The notes below the pieces were generated by a model, which ran no database searches, was not told the DNA's origin, and was given only the letters and a program-made list of their open reading frames with translations. DNA of 64,000 nucleotides, taken from assembly GCA_032622095.1 (NCBI GenBank), contig CP136063.1:70223980-70287979 (forward strand). The letters are read 5' to 3'. The stretch is from Siphonodentalium dalli (lineage: Eukaryota > Mollusca > Scaphopoda > Gadilida > Siphonodentaliidae). Both the position numbers and the translations under genes were made by a program. Below are positions 39,240 to 49,794 of this stretch, piece after piece; within the stretch, counting starts at the first letter, position 1; the number at the start of each line of letters is the position of its first letter.

Positions 39240-40020
39240 ATGACACGAGTCTGAAAACAGTCAATAATTGCTCGATAAAGTGGCCAGTAAATACCATGAT
39301 ATGCCTTTGAATACACACAACATCGGTGAATATTGATATTCACTAATATTGTGAACCCCTTTAATGACTCAACTAAAGTTTGTTGATATATTCAAAATTT
39401 AGTCATATGCATGACACTATCAGTATGTGGTTATGATGCATTAAAGCATTGATAATAGAGTAAATAAATATTAATTCTGATTATAACATGTTGACGTTAC
39501 TAACCAACTTCCGAAAACCCATCATATAATTAATGCTGAAATCTGCCATATACGTGTTGTCGAAATATTCATACCCCTTCAATGACACCATACACGATTA
39601 TGACATTTTCAATATTCAGACAATATATAACATAAAAAAGCAAATGACATTTACAAAATCTCTGTGTAGAATTGATAACCAGTACATCCACTTTATAACT
39701 TTATGCATACATGTACTTATTGTCCTATTCAAAAAAGTATTCATATGAGTGACACTACCATATCTCGAATGGTCCATGTTATGACTGTGACGCAACAATT
39801 GTTCACTATAGAACTTTCCAAACATTGAGATCAGGAAGACATAAATCATCGATACTGCTGAAATTCCCAAACTAATTAGTCGGCGAATACCTTATATACC
39901 TTTAATTATCCAAAACAGTTTTTATATTTGGTTGGCACTCATATTGTGCATCCTTTCAATGTCTCAACCAGAGTTTGTAAACATATACAGACAAAAAAAG
40001 TCATTATGCATTCATTCAAT
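39240..40020 (+). repeat. AT-rich degenerate tandem repeats in left arm
   Basis: Diverged units about 250-300 bp apart share the order atacc...atatacctttaat, catattgtg, cctttcaatg, ctcaac..agagtttg. Compare 39290-39420 with 39885-40010. Mirrored in the right arm at about 40098-40870. Short frames here (for example 39616-39870 minus) are repeated in mirror image and show no protein-like features. Confidence 0.55.
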
Positions 40021-40097
40021 CGGCTGATTCTGTGATTGAGATGCATCCACCACATATCTATGTATATATTATTAACCTATACGAAATTTCCTTCAAA
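40021..40097. other. Palindrome spacer containing a satellite fragment
   Basis: 77-bp loop between the arms. Positions 40077-40101, spanning the right edge of the loop, match 25 bp of the satellite exactly (the segment from ctatacg to caaaattg of a reverse-oriented monomer, as at about 18337-18361). Confidence 0.85.
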
Positions 40098-40960
40098 ATT
40101 GAATGAATGCATAGTGACTTTTTTTGTTTGTATATATTTACAAACTCTGGTTGAGACATTGAAAGGATGCACAATATGAGTGCCAACCAAATATAAAAAC
40201 TGTTTTGGATAATTAAAGGTATATAAGGTATTCGCCGACTAATTAGTCTGGGAATTTCAGCAGTATCGATGATTTATGTCTTCCTGATCTCAATGTTTGG
40301 AAAGTTCTATAGTGAACAATTGTTGCGTCACAGTCATAACATGGACCATTCGAGATATGGTAGTGTCACTCATATGAATACTTTTTTGAATAGGACAACA
40401 AGTACATGTATGCATAAAGTTATAAAGTGGATGTACTGGTTATCAATTCTACACAGGGATTTTGTAAATGTCATTTGTTTTTTTATGTTATATATTGTCT
40501 GAATATTGAAAATGTCCTAATCGTGTATGGTGTCATTGAAGGGGTATGGATATTTCGACAACATGTATATGGCAGATTTCAGCATTAATTATATGATGGG
40601 TTTTCGGAAGTTGGTTGGTAACGTCAACATGTTATAATCAGAATTAATATTTATTTACTCTATATCAATGCTTTAATGCATCATAACCACATACTGATAG
40701 TGTCATGCATATGACTAAATTTGGAATATATCAACAAACTTTAGTTGAGTCATTAAAGGGGTTCACAATATTAGTGAATATCAATATTCACCGATGTTGT
40801 GTGTATTTAAAGGCATATCATGGTATTTACTGGCCACTTTATCGAGCAATTATTGACTGTTTTCAGACTCGTGTCATGCTTTTTTTTTGTATTTGAAAGG
40901 ATGCCTGAATTTAACTTTCTACTAAATTTTCTTAATGTTCTGTAATTTACATAGTAAGTT

Positions 40961-41053
40961 TTTAACTTTTTATACTTTGGTCTGAAGTATCTGCTTTATG
41001 ATTAGCGAAGGAATATATTCACAATGTGGTCATTAACTGCTAAATGGATCTGA
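40961..41053. other. 93-bp block present only in the right arm
   Basis: The left arm reads directly from ttactatg to cacaatcaac (complement orientation), whereas the right arm has 93 extra bases between catagtaagtt and gttgattgtg, with gtt repeated at the two edges. It is either an insertion in this arm or a loss from the other. No recognised element. Confidence 0.7.
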
Positions 41054-41235
41054 GTTGATTGTGTTATTTTATTTTTATTGTGTAGGAGAAGAAACACAAA
41101 TTAGTTATGAAATCTTAAGATAAACCTTCATTCTGAAACCTTAAGATAAACAGTTGTTCAGCACCTATCTGAAAAAGATGGCAACATATGTACATACATG
41201 TATGGCCATTATTGAATATTATTGATTTAATGTCT

Positions 41236-42091
41236 TTATGACATTGATTCATCTCCATCAAGAGGTGGGATTGGTAGTTTCTCGCTTAAATCTTCTTCCA
41301 TCCTGATCATGACCTTTGGACATGTTTCTGCTAGTTTGAAGATGTTCCCATCTTGAGTCCAAAAGGATTGGAGAGCATGTTGTTTCCTCAGGTCAACTAG
41401 CTGTTTTGCCACTGCCTGTCTCCCCCTGGTTAGATCCTCGCATATAAGGACTTTCTACTTCCCTTTTAACTGTTTCCTGGCACTATATATGGATTGTCTG
41501 ATGTCCCATTCATTGAATCGCATTATTATGTTAACAGTTTTACATTCTGTCGAGGAATTTGGACCAGTGTTGGATTTCCTTGGATGTCTAATTGCAGACA
41601 AAGGGTGACCCTCTTTCATATCAATGTTTTGAAGGGTGATGTTTAGTTTATCTTTGCAGAATTATTTTACCATTTGCTTGGCATTTAAATTCCAGGAATT
41701 AGTGGCACTATCCTGAACAGGCATATTTATAAATCTCAAGCTGCTTCATCTGCCATGCTGCTCATGTTTTCTATCTTAGCTTCCAACTTTTTAACATGTG
41801 AATCCAGTGATTTGTTTGTTTTTCCTCTTGCACTTTAAGTTTTTCTTTTAACCCTTTAATTTCTACTTCAAGTGTGTGCATGGTATTTGTCACCTGGTTG
41901 ACTACTATGTCTGCTAAGTCTGCGGTCACAATGCGTATGTCTTCTTTGACGCCTGCCTCTACCATTGATTTAATCTCCGACCCAAGATTTGGATTTATAG
42001 TTTCTTTTGGGCTTTCATTTCTAAATCGTATCTGTCTCAATTCATAAGGAGAAATGTCAACTGTTGTTTTCCGTTTTGCAGGTTGTTTCAT
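41236..42091 (-). pseudogene. LINE ORF1-like pseudogene, palindrome right arm
   Basis: Mirror copy of 38131-38986. It has the same TAA after the NAKQMVK segment, the same TAG after KQLKGK and the same frame break, so these lesions came before the arm duplication. The 106-codon opening frame is 41771-42091. Small differences include Leu for His in the TMHT segment. Confidence 0.6.
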
Positions 42092-42102
42092 GTTACTTTA
42101 TT

Positions 42103-42408
42103 TTAGTAATTGTTATAAGGTGGGATTAGTAACGGGTGTGTCAGGTAAATCAATACGCTTCCAATAGTGTACATGCCCCAAAAATGTATTAAAATGATAT
42201 TATTCAATAAAAAGGACATGCTACATTCTTCCGTTCTTAAACTTATTGACTTAGCGTTTTCGAAAACAGCTTGGTCACGTTCTATAAAATAATTTTGATC
42301 AAGAACGTTGCTACAAATCAAACACACGAGTATGGTGGTAATTGTCAATGCCATGCTATGTCTTCTGATCGACACGCACGTTCTCAACATTGTTATATGC
42401 AGAAACAC
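42103..42408 (-). CDS. 101-codon frame of unknown function, palindrome right arm
   Basis: Counterpart of the 97-codon frame at 37814-38107 with a changed C-terminus (four extra residues before the stop) and a few substitutions. Same hydrophobic N-terminal segment. Not recognised; it may be the relic of a retroelement frame. Confidence 0.3.
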   Translation of the reverse strand: MFLHITMLRTCVSIRRHSMALTITTILVCLICSNVLDQNYFIERDQAVFENAKSISLRTEECSMSFLLNNIILIHFWGMYTIGSVLIYLTHPLLIPPYNNY

Positions 42409-42670
42409 AAATTAATGGATTTGGCCGTACGCAAACAAGATGAATCTAGAGATTTTTGGTAACTGGATATCTCAATAAGTAATTGTGCTGGTAAGCAAAA
42501 TATGTAGTTTTAGAGATATGTTGGTGGTGTCAACGTTTAGGGTGATGTCAATTTTGTATTAAAGTCGTCTCCCTCGATCACGGGTAGTTATTTCAAGAGT
42601 TGGTGTATCATGTGTCCAAATAATGTCTGAGATATCATGATGACACACATGTTCCCTATACTTTCACTAT

Positions 42671-43145
42671 AGCATATACCACACTATTGTTACTTGATTA
42701 TTATACTCTTCTTCTCACCCCGCGATTATACAGTTACTGAGTAATCCAGTCATCAACAATTAAGGTATGATCTTGTTAACTGTGTGTACGCTCGTAAACA
42801 TCGTATTATACATACTGTGCTTACCACTATACATTTACATCAAACTATAACTACTATCATATGTACAATCTACATGTATGTTATACAATAATTGTAAATT
42901 TGTCGGGTATGTCGCAATTCGATATTTCCCTGTCACGAACGGACTACAGTGGGCAGCGTATAAATAACGCTGATTCTCAGAAAACTATGGGGGAAACTTG
43001 AAATATATTTTATTTGTACAATAAGCTCAAATAACAAGGTCAAAACAGTTGCACAAACATTGATTGGAACATCATGCTATCAGAATAATTTCAATCAAAT
43101 TTAGTCCAAACGACAACTACCTGTTTTTAAAATATTGTAGCAGTT
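42671..43145. other. No recognisable feature
   Basis: AT-rich sequence right of the palindrome. It is not a continuation of segment U. I see no coding frame, RNA gene or clear repeat. Confidence 0.5.
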
Positions 43146-43426
43146 TTACCAATATATACACCCAAACCGAACCATGTCACTGAGTTGATATTTTGTAGAG
43201 CTGAGTTCTAGTATATACCCTATCATGATATTTATATTATCTTCTGTAAATAACTCTTTGTAATTCTCTATATATTCATATGAAATCGAGAATAAATCAT
43301 CATTAGTGCCTTCGCCAACATTACAACACAAATGAGGATCCCACGCACAGTCACGATAATAAGCTATTTCATGATTCACTTCTTTTTCACCAAAGCAGTC
43401 CAATATGACCCCCAGGGACATCTTCG
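43146..43426 (-). CDS. Possible exon, unknown protein
   Basis: Minus-strand frame with a plausible acceptor (tttttttag, exon starting at 43426 in phase 1) running to a TAA at 43146, or to a possible donor TTG-GTAAAA just before it. The product has a Cys-containing segment (RDCAWDPHLCCNVGEG) and acidic and aromatic residues typical of an extracellular protein. I do not recognise a domain. It shares phase 1 with the lectin-like exons upstream (44874-47814), but the stop in the 45112 exon argues against one simple gene. Confidence 0.25.
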
Positions 43427-44355
43427 CTAAAAAATTTAATTGGCGGAAGAGTTTCAAAAAGTTATAATATCCTAGAAAACAATTAGCAATATATCATATG
43501 TTGTAAATAACACTACACTGTTAGCAGGTTTCAAAATATATGGTACTTTCTTACCAACCAAATTTTAACTTGGCATATGTTAAATAATTTCAATAAATTA
43601 ATGTATATCTTCATTGAGGAGAACTTCATACGAAATGTTTTGATGCAACAATACACATGTTATTGTACCAAAACTTATTCCGTTTTACCCCTACAAACGT
43701 CATATCCCCAATCCGGAAGGTGTCACCTACATCGGAGTTAATGGGGAAAAATAATCACGTAGATAATATGAGAAAAAGTATGTTTCTCACCGTAAAAGGT
43801 TACCGGATAAAACAAGTGAGTCATCACGAAGTATGAGTGTTTACCCACACGTTGTCAGTGAGTGTGTTGCTTATTGCACTTATTATCTGAACATTTCCTA
43901 AGGCATAACCACTTGCCAATGAGTAATTAGTATAGAAAGGGTTAAATATAAGGTACATGTGCCGTTATTAATATACCGGGGTTATATATATTATTTTAAT
44001 ACCACTGCACTGTTCTAGTTACAACATAATGTGGGTTAATTTATATGGGTTGACAAATTTATTCAGTTGTATTATAATTTTGTTTGAAAGTGGACATCTG
44101 ATGCAACGCCGTGATGGTTATTTAAGTAATAATATCGAGTGCTTATCAATGCTAATTCGCCGACAAAAACCCTCAACGTGCGAATTATGCAATCCGCATC
44201 TTTGATATCCCAACTCCGATTTGGTAACATCTCATTGCAGCATCATTGTTGTTTTGTCAGCCACATTCTGCGGTATACAATTCGTCGAACATTTGTTTTT
44301 TTCCCTCTCAGTAGATACACGTCAACAAAGGGCGATAAATATGTTGAAATTGGCG
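43427..44355. other. No recognisable feature
   Basis: AT-rich, non-repetitive at this scale. The 123-codon plus-strand frame at 44139-44510 runs into the short repeats that follow and has no protein-like features. Confidence 0.45.
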
Positions 44356-44650
44356 CGCGGAACCCAAATTCGAACTTGACCTGTATTTTGGCCAATAAAC
44401 CCACATACTACATTTATTCCATTCAGTTCAGACTTACTAAAGTTATCATTTGGAACCGAAAATTGAAAGAAAATTCCAATAAAAGGAGCCATGACTCTGG
44501 TGAAAATTAGCGGAACCCGAATTCGAACTTGAACAGTATTTTGGGATTGTAAATCCACATACCAAATTTCATTCCATTTTGAACGGCCGTATAAAGCGTG
44601 TCTATTATTTATGATAATTCCAGAAATTAGTCGCAATTTCCATTAGATTT
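44356..44650 (+). repeat. Two diverged direct repeats of about 152 bp
   Basis: The segment gcggaacccgaattcgaacttga at 44508 recurs as gcggaacccaaattcgaacttga at about 44356. Both are followed by tgtattttgg or cagtattttggg, an aatc/aaaccc cacata segment and ttcattcca. This is probably part of a dispersed repeat. Confidence 0.6.
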
Positions 44651-44873
44651 ACCGAGGTGAGAGCTGTCATAGTGAGCGAACATCGCACTTCACGAAGGCA
44701 TATTTGAATTAGTGAAGTCCGTGATCATTTTAAAACCATTGATCCAGTGTTGGTGATACCCGCCAGTTGGGGATACCAGGTTTTACGGGGGTGAATTGTC
44801 CACAGTGGAGGTATGCGTTGTGAATCAAAATTAGCATAAAGTCAACAGCTTTATTTGACACTGACTGTAGTCA

Positions 44874-45112
44874 CTATAATATAGAATTGTACACGAACAT
44901 CGCGAAATCTAAGGACGTCGAATTACATGGGATTGTAATAATTTCGGTTTGAGGATCCGCCGTTCTGTTGAAGTACAAAACCAGACAGCCGTCAGATACC
45001 GGAGCGCTCCCGGTCCAGTATGGAGAGATGGCGAAATCGATATCTATCTGGGACCATAATCCTTGATCCCAAATATAACGAGCGCCAGTTAACAAATACT
45101 TCTCATCTACAT
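44874..45112 (-). CDS. C-type-lectin-like gene, C-terminal exon
   Basis: Last exon of a probable C-type-lectin-like (CTLD) gene on the minus strand. The acceptor ttatatttacag precedes an exon that starts at 45112 in phase 1 and ends at TAG (44874-44876), giving 79 codons. The residue pattern LLTGARYIWDQGLW, IDIDFAIS.YW, PVSDGCLVLYFN and IPCNS resembles the second half of a CTLD, where a Gly-Trp stretch, a Trp and two Cys of the inner disulfide occur in this order. Odd points: the usual final Cys (F-I-C-E-Y type ending) is replaced by FAMFVY, and the Trp-Asn-Asp calcium motif is not evident. It may therefore be a non-carbohydrate-binding CTLD or a decayed copy. It joins in phase with 47641-47814. 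Confidence 0.5.
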
Positions 45113-46443
45113 CTGTAAATATAACGAAAGTCAACAAATGTTAAATGAAACACAATTCCAATTTGAGTATCTTTTCAGTGATTCGTACACGACACCAAAA
45201 GGCCATCCGTCGCTCAGTTGGTAAGATGCATGATGTACTACATGTAGGCTAACAAGCGTATAATGCATCATGTTCACGTATTGTAGATATGCTTTATGCT
45301 TCTTTCATTCTCTGTTAATAATTATATGAAATATTATTTTTACAATTATTTATAAATCATCAGCAATTGGAGGAAATAAATATATATAGTCGATAATCGA
45401 AAAGGAGACGAATTGCGTTAACTCTTTAATCACAAGATAAACATTTTTCATATCGGAAAAAATACCTGAACAGACCGAACATTACAATGATGATGGACGA
45501 ATTCACGAAACCCATGTCAACTACGTATGTACGAATTAGTAACCAAATTTATAAACAGATTCACAACCCTCGACCAATGAAATTGCTCCAACCCATGAAA
45601 AATATTTCGTGTATGCATCTGTATTTCTCTGGGTTCAACTTATGACTAGATCATCCGTCACTGCGCGGCGTCAGTTCATTGTTTACGGGTTTGTTGTTGT
45701 TGACATTGAAGCTCTTGTGAATTACGCTGGTGCGTACGGTATATCATCTCGTGCAAAAGTACATGTATGTGCTTTGAAACAACCAGAACACTATCAGCTG
45801 GATTGTTCAAGTTAAATACAATACTGTCAACATTCCAATAGCTGCTGTTATTGTCACGAGTGGTTGACGTCGAAGCTCTTGTTAATTGTACCTGTATCCT
45901 CTTGTGTCAGTAAATGTGTCAGTGTTTTGATAGTCACAGAACTTTCAATTTCAACATGAGCACTGAGACAATGATGACGAGTCATAGCCGACAGCTCGAA
46001 GACAACCCAGTTGTCACAATTTAGTGGAAAATATCAATGATTAAGCCGGTTTTCTGACATTTAGAACTTGTCCGGTTCACAAAGGAACCGAAGTCCGACC
46101 GTCTTGACATTATTTCACGACTGTACATGTCGCATCCCCCCCTTCCCCAAAAAAAAGTTTATAGAGAGCCTGCGATGAAATAGGCAAAACGACAAAAGAA
46201 TATTCGTGAGTGATAATGATACCGGGACATAATTTAATTACGGACGCAAGATAAGGCGGATCCGCATAGCACAGAATGAATACTGGATCACTGTACTTAA
46301 TACAATTAAACAATCAATAATACATATTAAATATCAGCCGAGTCAAGATTCGGTCATAATGTTTGGAGTCACTGCCTTGTATAATTTGGTCACCGATAAA
46401 TATACTATTGAATTTTGATGGCATGAAAAGTTTTAACTTAGAC
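45113..46443. other. Intron or intergenic region; SINE-like scrap
   Basis: Mostly featureless. Positions 45208-45235 (ccgtcgctcagttggtaaga) resemble a tRNA A-box region, but no B-box follows, so this is at best a SINE fragment. Near 45690-45900 the phrase gttgac.ttgaagctcttgt appears twice, diverged. The 68-codon frame at 45609-45815 is not convincing. Confidence 0.4.
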
Positions 46444-46677
46444 CATTTTCAAGGCACATAAAACACCGGTGGTTCACCGTACAGCTGATAAAACGGTATG
46501 GGACCGTCGGATTTCGACGGTCCGACACTGTTAATCCGACAGTATTTTCTAACAGTGTACCCGCTCCATTTATTACCACATGGGAGAATATGTTTATCCA
46601 AAAACACGTCGTCTGTATAAAATCGTCGAATTCCGAGACGAAGGGTTGTTCAGCGCCGATTACATGTACGTAACTGT
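46444..46677 (-). CDS. Possible phase-1 exon of the lectin-like locus
   Basis: A 234-bp interval open on the minus strand, with acceptor ttggcttcag at its upstream edge and a weak donor (G-GTCTAAG) at 46443. Both borders are phase 1, like the exons at 47641-47814 and 44874-45112, so it could be included or skipped without a frame change. The product has four Cys (TTCFW, SCTVNHRCFMC) but no domain I recognise. Two DNA hairpins (46501-46558) lie within it, which instead suggests a mobile-element remnant. Low confidence. Confidence 0.22.
46501..46558. other. Two adjacent perfect hairpins
   Basis: Hairpin 1: GGACCGTCG (46501-46509) and CGACGGTCC (46515-46523) with a 5-base loop. Hairpin 2: acactgtta (46525-46533) and taacagtgt (46550-46558) with a 16-base loop. 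They could be the folded end of a small transposon; no second copy was seen in the window. Confidence 0.6.
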
Positions 46678-46683
46678 CTGAAG

Positions 46684-47640
46684 CCAAATACATGTAATAT
46701 CATACGGCCGCGAGGTTACTATCTTGCTTAAAAAGGACATAAACGCATTCATCGTATATATAGGAGTGGCTGGTTGATGTTTGGCGAACAGAGCGTGCTT
46801 TTGAAAATTTATTCATGAGAACGCGAACTGCCAACATGCCGCTTTACTGAAAGGTCACTGAAACCTACTATCCAAGTGGTGTGGCCTTTACAGCTTATCA
46901 TTTGTTGAATTTATTATCTAACATTTCCCTCAATAAATATGGCTCCGTCTTCACTTCTATTTAACTGTCGTCTGTGTTACCATCTTAACATCCCTCCTAA
47001 TGAATAATATACCATTCCAATGTACACTTAACTGACTGGGAGAATACATTTAGTATTAGTACAGGGTCAAAATGCACGATACACCGTATATAACTATATA
47101 TGTATTATTTGTACTTGTACCCGGACTTCATATGCCACAGAAAGACTTGCTTAAAGGGGGTCAATCTCCTTTTATACTCAACAGAATATATGTAACAAAT
47201 GAATGAATTCGAACCATCGATTAGTGCAAAATATACTGGTATGCTCTATGAGCCATGCAAAATACATGGTAATTATAATGAAAATGAGTTTATGACTCGA
47301 GTCAAATGTGCTTCTAAAACAGTTTTAATCAACATGGTCAATCAAAATGGCTATTCTTGTCGTTTAACATATTTTAAAATATATATGTTTGGAAAACACT
47401 ACTTTTTTCTCAGATAGTTTATAATAGCCAAACGTCACGACAATCAAAACATTAGAATCAATAACCAACATCATATTACACCACCAACATCGTATGCATT
47501 CACCGGGCCCACCAGTATCATAGAAAATTAGCAGGCCCACTTTACCTGGCGTGTTCTTGTATTATATTCAAACCAGCCGTATGCGCTTCACACAAACAAT
47601 TGTCACATACAGGCTACAGAAACAAACTAAACAGACTTAC
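46684..47640. other. No recognisable feature
   Basis: AT-rich DNA between candidate exons. The 72-codon plus-strand frame at 47199-47417 has no protein-like features. Confidence 0.4.
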
Positions 47641-47814
47641 CGCTGGGTATCATCGATTTGAATACCGAATTATAGAGGTCGAATTCCACTTTGTTGTTAA
47701 ACGTGTTAACCATATGTAAACTATGCATATCTTCCATGATTCTCGAAATGTTGTTGCCGCCATTGTATATGAATTTGTGTTTTTTAGAGGGATCATACGT
47801 TCCGAACACGTAAT
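47641..47814 (-). CDS. C-type-lectin-like gene, internal exon
   Basis: A 174-bp exon, 58 codons, with a good acceptor (tttatctctttcag, exon from 47814) and a good donor (GCG-GTAAGT at 47641/47640). Both borders are phase 1. Its last base plus the first two of the exon starting at 45112 make a GAT codon, so the two join in frame. The product has FIYNGGNNISRIMEDMH, HMVNTF, VEFDLYNSV and a terminal KSMIPS segment, which fits the helical first half of a CTLD before the Gly-Trp region. The first Cys of a CTLD is not in this exon. Upstream exons were not found with confidence. Confidence 0.5.
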
Positions 47815-48262
47815 CTGAAAGAGATAAAACGCAATTATTAAAAACCATTGTTATCCTTCATCCAATTGTCGTCTCTTCTGATTTGCTGACGGTAGGTCAC
47901 ATGGCGGGCCGGAAATCACTTGTTATCACCCCCCCCCCCAGGGAAACATTTCGGCAGCAACATTGCTGACCGCTCAGCGATTACCAGTAAACATAGAACT
48001 ACGAAGAACTCAAGGTGCAGATTGCCTCACAGCTCTCTAATAATTTCCGAAAACACTCTTTTTATAACTCCCACAGTTTCGTAACAACCGCGAACTGTGG
48101 TGTTTGCTAATTTGCATAATTCGCAATTAAAGCACGCTATGTATAAATGGAGGTATCACGGACATAAACCCGTTATAAGGTGTAATTTCCTATTGGACAT
48201 TTTTATATCAATACTAAATACCGTGGAACAAATACATGTAGATAAACCTTATTATGCAGTTT
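47815..48262. other. Non-coding; C-tract
   Basis: Presumed intron or upstream flank of the minus-strand lectin-like gene. Contains a run of C at about 47930-47939. No coding or RNA feature seen. Confidence 0.4.
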
Positions 48263-48345
48263 GTGGAGCTCCGTGGTCTAGACTTTAGCGTGTCGGACTT
48301 GTATTCGCTGTAAACACATCGATATGGGTTCGCGGCGCGCCGCCG
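48263..48345 (+). repeat. tRNA-derived SINE head
   Basis: gagctccgtggtctaga resembles the start and A-box of a tRNA gene, followed by gcgtgtcggacttgtattcgc (anticodon-arm-like) and gggttcgcggcgcgcc near 48326-48341 in the B-box position. The stems are too degraded for a working tRNA, and the overall phrase is typical of tRNA-derived SINEs in invertebrates. The body and tail are not delimited. Confidence 0.45.
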
Positions 48346-48764
48346 GTCATTGAGTCTCCACACACAGCAGTGTCTTCACTGTGTACATACGACACCGGCA
48401 GTTAGCATCCCGAGTGTTTTTTCGCTACACTGGGTGCAGATATCAGGCTTTTTCTCGTTGACTTTGACACTTTCCAAATACGAACCTCCGCATGTGCATG
48501 GCATATATGTTGTAGTTAATGGTAGTTATAGTCACTTTGACATTAAATGAAAGATTTACTCATCAATTGACAATTTAGGCGAATGCTCGCACGAAAAGTC
48601 ATCACCTAATTTTGTTTAAAAATGAGAAAAAATAGAATAGTGCATAAATCTAACAAACAAATGGGTATAATATACATATAATGATTTGATCTGCGTTATA
48701 TATAATGTATCTGGTACCAATAAGGCAGGTTTCTTGGCAAAAAAATCCGATTAAAAAAAGCCAG

Positions 48765-48839
48765 GTGTACGGCAGTATGCCAATGTAGCCAGTGGACAAG
48801 TGTACTGCAGTATGCGAGTTCGGTGTACGGCATCATGCT
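48765..48839 (+). repeat. Cluster of three gtgtacNgcagtatgc motifs (left)
   Basis: gtgtacggcagtatgc at 48765, gtgtactgcagtatgcgag at 48800 and ggtgtacggcatcatgct at 48822. The same three-motif cluster appears inverted at 51230-51303. The pair encloses the zinc-finger gene. Confidence 0.65.
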
Positions 48840-49285
48840 TGAAAGACACAAATCTAGACCTTTCGCACTGATTTGGGTATGTACATGCGTATTGAACTTC
48901 TCACTTAAGCGAGTGATGTGGATATTGAACATATTTGAGCAAAAGATTGCTCTATTTGCACGACACATAAATCATTAATTTTCCCATGATTAATAATACT
49001 TTGTGGCAGACATGGTGTGAATGCATTGGCATGCGACTGGTTATTAGATGATTTTACCACTGTCGAGTCTCACAGAAAGACGTGTCTGACTCCAGAATGT
49101 GAAAGAAATTATATAATTAATATATACTGTGCGTGTTTGGTGGGGTTGTGGGATTGCAATGCACGGCTGCATGCATGTATAACATGCTACACGGTTTATT
49201 GTTTGAATAGATATGTATACCAGTACACACATTCATGCTAAGTGTGGTTTATGTAAGTTTGTGTGCTCTCCATATTTCAGTTATA

Positions 49286-49548
49286 TTAAAGGTACTCAAT
49301 CCGATCAGACGCTCCTAATTTACTATTACATTGGCTTCGGGGTAAAAATACTATTTGATTCGAGTCCAGGAATCCACCCACAAACGTTCCGAGTGATCAG
49401 ATATCAATATTTGAAGTTTACGATTTCTATTGTTTGTGGAACGGAACTTGCCGGTGAAACGGACGGTCTTGCAGAAGGATAACTCTAAATCAAGTGGTCA
49501 GTATTAAATAGAAATTCAGAATCGTATGATCGGATTTAGTACCTTTAA
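49286..49548. mobile_element. 263-bp MITE with TTAA target duplication
   Basis: Left end TTAA-AGGTACTCAATCCGATCA (49286-49307) mirrors right end TGATCGGATTTAGTACCT-TTAA (49527-49548). Flanking TTAA is the target duplication used by piggyBac-type elements. The inner 255 bp has no transposase. The 89-codon frame at 49213-49482 runs through it and is not considered a gene. A second, truncated copy lies at 50784-50945. Confidence 0.75.
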
Positions 49549-49794
49549 TGTTTATATCTTGTGTTGCCTACGCAATACGCACACGCGTAACTGACCGTAC
49601 CGTAGTTCGTGTTCATGCTTTCCAAGTGCGACTGAGATATCATACATTTGAGAGGCCCCGTGACTCCGACATAAATTTTCTATTCATGTTATAGCAAATA
49701 AAAAGCATGCGAGTTAAGTGACGGTCAGCTTGCTTTGTGTGCGTCACACGTTTATCGCTGTATATATGTACGCAATCGTCGTCATACAGTAGTC

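Larger units (their letters stand above)
37552..40020 (+). repeat. Left arm of large palindrome
   Basis: 2469-bp arm whose reverse complement is 40098-42670. Outer edge atagtgaaagtataggg pairs with 42654-42670; inner edge gcattcattcaat (40008-40020) pairs with 40098-40110. Arms are near-identical along their length apart from substitutions, small indels and one extra block of about 93 bp in the right arm. Contains an ORF1-like pseudogene, a 97-codon frame and AT-rich degenerate repeats. Confidence 0.95.
40098..42670 (-). repeat. Right arm of large palindrome
   Basis: Reverse complement of 37552-40020. About 100 bp longer, mostly because of 40961-41053. Substitutions between arms show the duplication is not brand new, for example Trp to Cys and Tyr to Ile changes in the 97-codon frame. 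Confidence 0.95.

Noticed and set aside
45208-45240. tRNA gene
   Set aside because: Only an A-box-like phrase; no B-box or foldable arms follow.
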